A DNA stretch of 64,000 bases from Streptomyces sp. ISL-96 (GTDB lineage Bacteria > Actinomycetota > Actinomycetes > Streptomycetales > Streptomycetaceae), in assembly GCF_018614035.1 (NCBI RefSeq), contig NZ_JAGGPA010000009.1, positions 62,001 through 126,000 of the forward strand, in the 5' to 3' direction. The notes beneath the pieces are model-generated. The model did not search any database. It worked only from the letters and a program-made list of their open reading frames with translations, and was not told where the DNA came from. This document shows positions 58,957 to 64,000 of the stretch, piece by piece; the stretch's first letter is position 1, and each line of letters opens with the position of its first letter. A program made the position numbers and the translations under genes.

Positions 58957-59922
58957 CTACGACTCCTTGTGGGACAGGTCCTTGTGGGACAGGGCACGCA
59001 CGGTGCGGGAGGGACTGGGGCGGCCCAGCCGTTCGGCCATCCACGCGCTGGTGGCGGTGAGGCGGCCGAGGTCGACCCCGGTTTCGATTCCGAGGCCGTT
59101 GAGCATCCACACGAGGTCTTCGGTGGCGAGATTTCCGGTGGCGCTCTTCGCGTACGGGCAGCCGCCCAGGCCGCCCGCGGAGGCGTCCACGGTGGTGACG
59201 CCGTGCTGGAGTGCGGCGAGGGTGTTGGAGAGTGCCTGGCCGTATGTGTCGTGGAAGTGCACGCCGATGGCCGGGGTCGGGACTCCGGCCTCGTTGAGGT
59301 GGGTGAGCAGGGAACGGACGTGGCCGGGGGTGGCCACGCCGATCGTGTCGCCGAGGCTCAGTTCGTCGCAGCCGAGGTCCAGGAGTGCCTTGGCGACCCT
59401 GACGACTTGGGGGACCGGGACCGGGCCTTCCCACGGGTCGCCGAAGCACATGGAGAGGTAGCCGCGTACGTGAATGCTGTCCTGTTTCGCGCGGGCGACG
59501 ACCGGCTCGAACATGGCGAGCGACTCGTCGATCGTCCGGTTGAGGTTGCGGCTCGCGAACGTCTCGGTCGCGCTCCCGAACACGGCGATGCGGCGCGCGC
59601 CGAGCGCCAGGGCGCGGTCGAGGCCGCGGGCGTTCGGCACGAGCACGGGGAGGTCGGCGATCCCCCGCAAGTCGTGCAGGAGCGGGAACAGGTCCTCGGC
59701 GTCGGCCAGCTGGGGCACCCACTTGGGGTGCACGAAACTGGTCGCCTCGACGGTGCTCAGCCCGGCGTCGGCGAGGCGGTGGATGAACTCCGCCTTCACC
59801 TCGGTCGGTACGACGGTCTTCTCGTTCTGGAGACCGTCGCGGGCGCCGACTTCGTGGATGCGGACGCGGGTGGGCAGGCCGGGCTCCCCGACCCGCATCG
59901 GCAGTTGCGGCCCGTCGGTCAT
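58957..59922 (-). CDS. Hydroxymethylglutaryl-CoA lyase
   Basis: 321 residues. HMGL-type TIM barrel: VRIHEVGARDGLQNEK, EATSFVHPKWVPQLADAEDL, GYLSMCFGDPWEGPV, ELSLGDTIGVATPGHV, HFHDTYGQALSN and GGLGGCPYAKSATGNLATED (catalytic Cys). Splits HMG-CoA to acetoacetate and acetyl-CoA, the last step of leucine degradation. ATG 59922 overlaps the alpha subunit by four bases, with GGAGG nearby. Confidence 0.95.
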   Translation of the reverse strand: MTDGPQLPMRVGEPGLPTRVRIHEVGARDGLQNEKTVVPTEVKAEFIHRLADAGLSTVEATSFVHPKWVPQLADAEDLFPLLHDLRGIADLPVLVPNARGLDRALALGARRIAVFGSATETFASRNLNRTIDESLAMFEPVVARAKQDSIHVRGYLSMCFGDPWEGPVPVPQVVRVAKALLDLGCDELSLGDTIGVATPGHVRSLLTHLNEAGVPTPAIGVHFHDTYGQALSNTLAALQHGVTTVDASAGGLGGCPYAKSATGNLATEDLVWMLNGLGIETGVDLGRLTATSAWMAERLGRPSPSRTVRALSHKDLSHKES

Positions 59923-62159
59923 GACTCCTCCTGCGGCGTGACGACGGCCAGGACCTGGTCCATGGCGACGGTCGAGCCCGGCGTCACGTCGAGCTCGGTG
60001 ACGGTGCCGGCGTGCGGGGCGGAGATGACGTGCTCCATCTTCATCGCCTCGACGACGAGGAGACTCTGCCCGGCGTCGACGTGATCCCCGACGGCCACCT
60101 TGACCACGGTGACGGTGCCGGGCATGGGCGCGGCGAGGGTGTCCACCCCGGAGCGGGCGCCGCCGGTCAGGCTCGCCTCGACGGGGTCGTGGTCCTGGAC
60201 GTGCCAGGCGTCCCCGTCCCGGCCCAGCCAGGTGCCCTCCGGGCTGGTCGCGTGGCTGAAGGTGTGGGTGACGCCGGCGAGTTCGATGGTCACGGTGCCG
60301 GCGTCGGCGGTGACGAGGCGCGCGCGGGTGGGCAGTTTTTCTTCCCCCACCCCGCCCCTTCCCGAAACTGGGGGCAAGCCCCCAGCCCCCCGGGGCGGCA
60401 GCTGCGCGCCGCCGGGCCCTGTCGGGGCTTCGGCCTCGCCACGGGTGGGTGCGTCGGGGTGCGTGCCGTTGGGTTCCTGGGGCGGGAGTTGTGTGCCGTT
60501 CGGGGCGACGGGTTCCAGGGGGATGGCGGTTGCCAGGTCCGGGGCTGCCGGGTGCGGGGCGGGGAGTTGGATTTCCTGGCCCGCCGCCGTGGTGCGCAAG
60601 CGGATCGCCACCGGGTCGTGGCCCGGTACGCGGGCGTGGTGCACCGTCCAGGCGGGGGTGCCGCCCAGGCGCCAGCCCGTGCGGGCGGAGAAGGGATCCG
60701 TCCAGCCGGGTGTGCCGTCGGCGACGGCCGTCTCCCCGGACCGCAGCAGAGCCGCCGCCGCGTACACCTCCGGCGGGACTCCGTCCGGGATCAGGCTGTC
60801 CGCGTCGCGTTCGACCAGGCCCGTGTCCAGCGCTCCGGAGACGACGTCGGGGTGGGCCAGCAGGCGGCGCAGGAACCCCGCGTTCGTCGGGACGCCCAGG
60901 GTGACCGTGTCGGCCAGAGCCGCGCGCAGGCGGCGCAGGGCCGTGGCGCGGTCGGGGGCGTACGCGATGACCTTGGAGAGCATCGGGTCGTAGATGCTGC
61001 CGACCTCCGTGCCCTGCGTGAGGCCGGAGTCCGTGCGTACGCCGTCGCCCTGCGGCTCGTGGAGGGCGAGGATCGCGCCGCCCGAGGGGAGGAAACCGCG
61101 GGAGGGGTCTTCCGCGCAGATGCGGGCCTCCACCGCGTGGCCCGTGAGCGTGATGTCCTTCTGGGAGAAGGGGAGTTCCTCGCCGGACGCGACCCGAAGC
61201 TGCCACTCCACCAGGTCCAGGCCGGTGATCAGCTCTGTCACCGGGTGCTCCACCTGGAGGCGGGTGTTCATCTCCATGAAGTAGTACGAGGAGGGGTCGT
61301 TGCCCGGGACGATGAACTCCACCGTGCCCGCACCCCGGTAGCCGCACGAGCGCGCTGCCTGGACCGCCGCCTCGCCCATCGCCGCGCGGGTCGCCTCGTC
61401 GAGGAGGACCGACGGGGCCTCCTCGATGATCTTCTGGTGGCGGCGCTGGAGGGAGCATTCGCGCTCGCCCAGGTGGATCACGTTTCCGTGGGCGTCGGCC
61501 AGGACCTGGATCTCGATGTGCCGGGGGCGGTCGATCCACCGCTCGACGAGGAGGGTGTCGTCGCCGAAGGACGCCTTTGCTTCACGCCTCGCCGCCGCGA
61601 TCTCGTCGGCCAGTGCCGACTCGACCCGCGTCAGCCGCATGCCCTTGCCGCCGCCGCCGGCCGAAGGCTTGAGCAGGACCGGCATGCCGATCTCACGTGC
61701 CGCCGCCGCCAGTTCGGCGTCGGTCAGCCCGCTGCCGGACGAGCCGGGGACCACCGGCACGCCTGCCGCCCGTACCGTCTCCTTCGCCCGGATCTTGTCG
61801 CCCATCAGCGCTATGGCGGAGGCGGGAGGCCCGATGAAGGCGAGGCCCGCGTCCGCGCACGCCTGGGCGAAGGCGGCGTTCTCGGCGAGGAAGCCGTAGC
61901 CCGGGTGGACGGCCTGCGCGCCGGTACGGGCGGCCGCCTCCAGCAGGCGGTCCGTGCGCAGGTAGGAGGCGGACGCCGCCGCCGGGCCGATCCGGACCGC
62001 CGTGTCCGCCTCCCGTACATGACGGGCATCCGCGTCCGCGTCGCTGAACACGGCCACCGAGCGCACGCCCAGCTCCCGCAGCGTGCGGATGACGCGGACC
62101 GCGATCTCGCCGCGGTTGGCAACCAGGACTGTGTCGAACATCTTCATCGTCGTCGTCAT
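59919..62159 (-). CDS. Biotin carboxylase/BCCP alpha subunit (methylcrotonyl-CoA type)
   Basis: 746 residues. Biotin carboxylase: FDTVLVANRGEIAVRVIRTLRELG, GGGGKGMRLTRV, EIQVLADAHGNVIHLGERECSLQRRHQKIIEEAPS and EMNTRLQVEHPVTE. The C-terminal biotinyl domain has VEAMKMEHVISAPHAGTV with the biotinylated Lys. Between them a Pro/Gly/Thr linker of about 60 residues (about 575-635) contains an intergenic-type repeat read in frame. With the beta subunit it carboxylates 3-methylcrotonyl-CoA. ATG 62159. Confidence 0.93.
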   Translation of the reverse strand: MTTTMKMFDTVLVANRGEIAVRVIRTLRELGVRSVAVFSDADADARHVREADTAVRIGPAAASASYLRTDRLLEAAARTGAQAVHPGYGFLAENAAFAQACADAGLAFIGPPASAIALMGDKIRAKETVRAAGVPVVPGSSGSGLTDAELAAAAREIGMPVLLKPSAGGGGKGMRLTRVESALADEIAAARREAKASFGDDTLLVERWIDRPRHIEIQVLADAHGNVIHLGERECSLQRRHQKIIEEAPSVLLDEATRAAMGEAAVQAARSCGYRGAGTVEFIVPGNDPSSYYFMEMNTRLQVEHPVTELITGLDLVEWQLRVASGEELPFSQKDITLTGHAVEARICAEDPSRGFLPSGGAILALHEPQGDGVRTDSGLTQGTEVGSIYDPMLSKVIAYAPDRATALRRLRAALADTVTLGVPTNAGFLRRLLAHPDVVSGALDTGLVERDADSLIPDGVPPEVYAAAALLRSGETAVADGTPGWTDPFSARTGWRLGGTPAWTVHHARVPGHDPVAIRLRTTAAGQEIQLPAPHPAAPDLATAIPLEPVAPNGTQLPPQEPNGTHPDAPTRGEAEAPTGPGGAQLPPRGAGGLPPVSGRGGVGEEKLPTRARLVTADAGTVTIELAGVTHTFSHATSPEGTWLGRDGDAWHVQDHDPVEASLTGGARSGVDTLAAPMPGTVTVVKVAVGDHVDAGQSLLVVEAMKMEHVISAPHAGTVTELDVTPGSTVAMDQVLAVVTPQEES
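60337..60415. repeat. Intergenic-type repeat inside coding sequence
   Basis: CCCCCACCCCGCCCCTTCCC, GAAACTGGGGGCAAGCCCCC and AGCCCCCCGGGGC form palindromic blocks like those between Streptomyces genes (see 12287-12319). Here they encode part of the linker of the carboxylase alpha subunit. Confidence 0.65.
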
Positions 62160-62166
62160 CTGTCTC

Positions 62167-63783
62167 TCACATCCGGAAGATGCCGAAGGCGGGCTCGGGC
62201 AGCGGGGCGTTGGCGCAGGCCGTCAGGGCCAGGCCCACCACCTGCCGGGTCTCCAGCGGGTCGATCACGCCGTCGTCCCACAGCCGCGCGGTCGCGTAGT
62301 AGGCGTTGCCCTGGGCCTCGTACTGGGCGCGGATCGGATCCTTGAAGGCCTCCTCCTCCTCGGCCGGCCACTCCTCGCCCCGCCCCTCCAACTGGTCCCG
62401 CTTGACCGTCGCGAGGACCGACGCCGCCTGCTCGCCGCCCATCACCGAGATCTTCGCGTTGGGCCACATCCACAGGAAGCGGGGCGAGTACGCCCGGCCG
62501 CACATCGAGTAGTTGCCCGCGCCGTACGACCCGCCGACGACGACCGTCAGCTTCGGTACGCGCGTGCACGCCACCGCTGTCACCATCTTCGCGCCGTGCT
62601 TGGCGATCCCGCCCGCTTCGTAGTCCCTGCCGACCATGAAGCCCGAGATGTTCTGGAGGAAGAGGAGGGGGATGCCGCGCTGGTCGCACAGTTCGATGAA
62701 GTGCGCGCCCTTCTGGGCGGATTCGGAGAACAGGATGCCGTTGTTGGCGACGATGCCGACCGGGTGCCCGTGGATCCGCGCGAAGCCCGTGATCAGCGTC
62801 TGGCCGTACTCCGCCTTGAACTCCTGGAAGCGCGAGCCGTCGACCGTACGGGCGATCACTTCACGCACGTCGTACGGCGTACGGGAGTCCACCGGCACCG
62901 CGCCGTACAGCCCGGCAGGATCGACCTTCGGCTCCTCGACCGGCTCGACCGACCACGGCAGCGGGCCGCGCTCCGGGAGCGTCGCGACGATGTTCCGGAC
63001 GATGCGCAGCGCGTGGGCGTCGTCCTCGGCGAGGTGGTCGGTGACGCCCGACGTGCGGGAGTGGACCTCGCCGCCGCCCAGCTCCTCCGCCGTGACGACC
63101 TCGCCAGTGGCGGCCTTCACCAGTGGTGGCCCGCCCAGGAAGATCGTGCCCTGGTTCCGCACGATGACGGCCTCGTCGCTCATCGCGGGTACGTACGCCC
63201 CGCCCGCCGTGCAGGAGCCGAGCACCGCCGCGATCTGCGGGATGCCCGCCCCCGACATGCGGGCCTGGTTGTAGAAGATGCGCCCGAAGTGCTCGCGGTC
63301 CGGGAAGACCTCGTCCTGCATGGGGAGGAAGGCGCCGCCGGAGTCCACCAAGTAGACGCAGGGCAGCCGGTTTTCGAGAGCGACCTCCTGGGCGCGGAGG
63401 TGCTTCTTGACGGTCATCGGGTAGTACGTGCCGCCCTTGACCGTGGCGTCATTGGCGACCACGACCACCTCGCGGCCGCTCACCCGCCCGATCCCGGCGA
63501 TCACACCGGCGGCCGGCGCCGCCCCGCCGTACATCCCCTCGGCCGCCAGTGGGGCCAGCTCCAGGAAGGGCGATCCGGGGTCCAGGAGCGCGTCCACGCG
63601 GTCGCGGGGGAGGAGCTTTCCGCGCGCGGTGTGCCGGGCACGCGCCTTCTCGCCGCCGCCGAGCCGCGCCGCGGCGAGCCGCCCGCGCAGCCCCTCCACG
63701 AGCTCCAGGTGGGCCGCTTCATTGGCCCGCCATGCCTCGGCTGCCGGATCGGCGGTGCTGGTCAGCACCGGTGCCTGCCGCAT
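62167..63783 (-). CDS. Carboxyltransferase beta subunit (methylcrotonyl-CoA type)
   Basis: 538 residues, the two-domain carboxyltransferase. [78 protein letters not shown] and [16 protein letters not shown] are typical of 3-methylcrotonyl-CoA carboxylase. The second domain has [17 protein letters not shown] and [20 protein letters not shown]. It transfers CO2 from biotin to the substrate. First gene of a four-gene operon whose spacing is 7 to -4 bases. ATG 63783. Confidence 0.95.
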   Translation of the reverse strand: MRQAPVLTSTADPAAEAWRANEAAHLELVEGLRGRLAAARLGGGEKARARHTARGKLLPRDRVDALLDPGSPFLELAPLAAEGMYGGAAPAAGVIAGIGRVSGREVVVVANDATVKGGTYYPMTVKKHLRAQEVALENRLPCVYLVDSGGAFLPMQDEVFPDREHFGRIFYNQARMSGAGIPQIAAVLGSCTAGGAYVPAMSDEAVIVRNQGTIFLGGPPLVKAATGEVVTAEELGGGEVHSRTSGVTDHLAEDDAHALRIVRNIVATLPERGPLPWSVEPVEEPKVDPAGLYGAVPVDSRTPYDVREVIARTVDGSRFQEFKAEYGQTLITGFARIHGHPVGIVANNGILFSESAQKGAHFIELCDQRGIPLLFLQNISGFMVGRDYEAGGIAKHGAKMVTAVACTRVPKLTVVVGGSYGAGNYSMCGRAYSPRFLWMWPNAKISVMGGEQAASVLATVKRDQLEGRGEEWPAEEEEAFKDPIRAQYEAQGNAYYATARLWDDGVIDPLETRQVVGLALTACANAPLPEPAFGIFRM

Positions 63784-63832
63784 CTCCTGAGCCCCCTTGC
63801 CCGGTCGATGTGATGGTGATCATGACGCGCAT

Positions 63833-63874
63833 GTTAGTGAGCGTTAACGCCATTTCAGGTTAACGAGCGCTAAC
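63833..63874. promoter_or_regulatory. Two TetR-type operator sites
   Basis: Related quasi-palindromes GTTAGTGAGCGTTAAC (63833-63848) and GTTAACGAGCGCTAAC (63859-63874) lie 50 bases upstream of the carboxyltransferase gene, with centres 26 bases apart. This is a common TetR pattern for fatty or branched-chain catabolism. Confidence 0.75.
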
Positions 63875-63974
63875 CTTCCTGTCCAGGGGTGGCGGATTCC
63901 TCCTGCGGTATGACGCGGCCAGGATCGATTCCTGTCAGGATCTGTCCGACGCATTTCGTACGGGGCGAGGGATT

Positions 63975-64000
63975 GTGACGGCACTAGAGGGCACGGCGGC
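63975..64000 (+). CDS. Start of divergent gene (probably regulator), cut by window edge
   Basis: GTG 63975 begins MTALEGTA and runs off the window, with GAGG seven to ten bases upstream. Its location next to paired operator sites suggests a TetR-type regulator of the catabolic operon. Only eight residues are visible so the call is inference from position. Confidence 0.35.

Noticed and set aside
58957..61539. 860-codon frame extending upstream of HMG-CoA lyase
   Set aside because: The upstream part is an alternate frame of the carboxylase alpha gene; the lyase begins at ATG 59922 with a ribosome-binding site.

Overview
This 64 kb window is high-GC actinobacterial DNA and almost certainly comes from a Streptomyces chromosome. 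The evidence is a GC-rich third codon position, many GTG and TTG starts behind AGGAGG sites, the adjacent pair adpA-orn with a single in-frame TTA codon in adpA, a CebR-type cellobiose operon with the palindrome TGGGAGCGCTCCCA, a DmdR/IdeR iron box, a DasR-like site, and DUF397 / XRE-DUF5753 regulator cassettes. Gene order from about 7 to 64 kb resembles the conserved core around adpA (the SCO2776-SCO2817 interval of S. coelicolor, from memory). Accessory insertions interrupt it.

Layout. 0-2 kb: a truncated TPR-type regulator and a replication-type helix-turn-helix protein. 2-6 kb: divergent catabolic genes, amidase and D-2-hydroxyacid dehydrogenase to the left, two maleate-isomerase / arylmalonate-decarboxylase-like proteins to the right. 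6-11 kb: a luciferase-like monooxygenase, a PAS-GGDEF-EAL c-di-GMP enzyme (CdgA-like), a secreted M6 protease and tRNA-Lys. 12.3-15.5 kb: a small inserted element with a serine recombinase and an XRE/DUF6879 cassette; it appears to have landed in the 3' end of a helicase gene, whose old end is still visible at 12.3 kb. 15.4-19.7 kb: a three-gene operon of SF1-type helicase, a 532-residue protein of unknown function and a Cas4-like Fe-S nuclease. 19.6-29 kb: PAP2 membrane enzyme, histidine phosphatase, TPR regulator, methyltransferase-like protein, an OmpR/histidine-kinase pair, CBS protein and cupin. 29-33 kb: a gene-poor repeat region bounded by about 190-bp inverted repeats and holding an MBL-fold protein, a broken IS5-type transposase and an immunity-like protein. 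33-35 kb: DUF397, XRE-DUF5753 and ATPase regulator cassette.

35-41 kb is the cellobiose system: solute-binding protein, two permeases and beta-glucosidase in one operon, with the repressor CebR divergent and its operator between. 41-44.7 kb holds tRNA-His, oligoribonuclease, the developmental master regulator AdpA, a small membrane protein and a universal stress protein. 44.7-48.7 kb holds GlmS and a secreted GH20 beta-N-acetylhexosaminidase preceded by a DasR-like site, so cell-wall/chitin amino-sugar metabolism is grouped here.

48.7-57.7 kb looks remodelled. In S. coelicolor the desferrioxamine genes desABCD lie here next to desE. In this window desABCD are absent, the desE-like gene has an internal out-of-frame deletion, and its iron box survives. 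A two-component system, a Tat-exported vanadium haloperoxidase/PAP2-type enzyme, a complete IS1182-type element, small secreted proteins and a phage-like fragment occupy the space. 57.8-63.8 kb is a branched-chain/leucine degradation operon (acyl-CoA dehydrogenase, HMG-CoA lyase, biotin-carrying alpha subunit and carboxyltransferase beta subunit of a methylcrotonyl-CoA-type carboxylase). Two TetR-type operator sites precede it, and a divergent gene starts at the right edge. All functions are inferred by reading the sequence; no database search was run.
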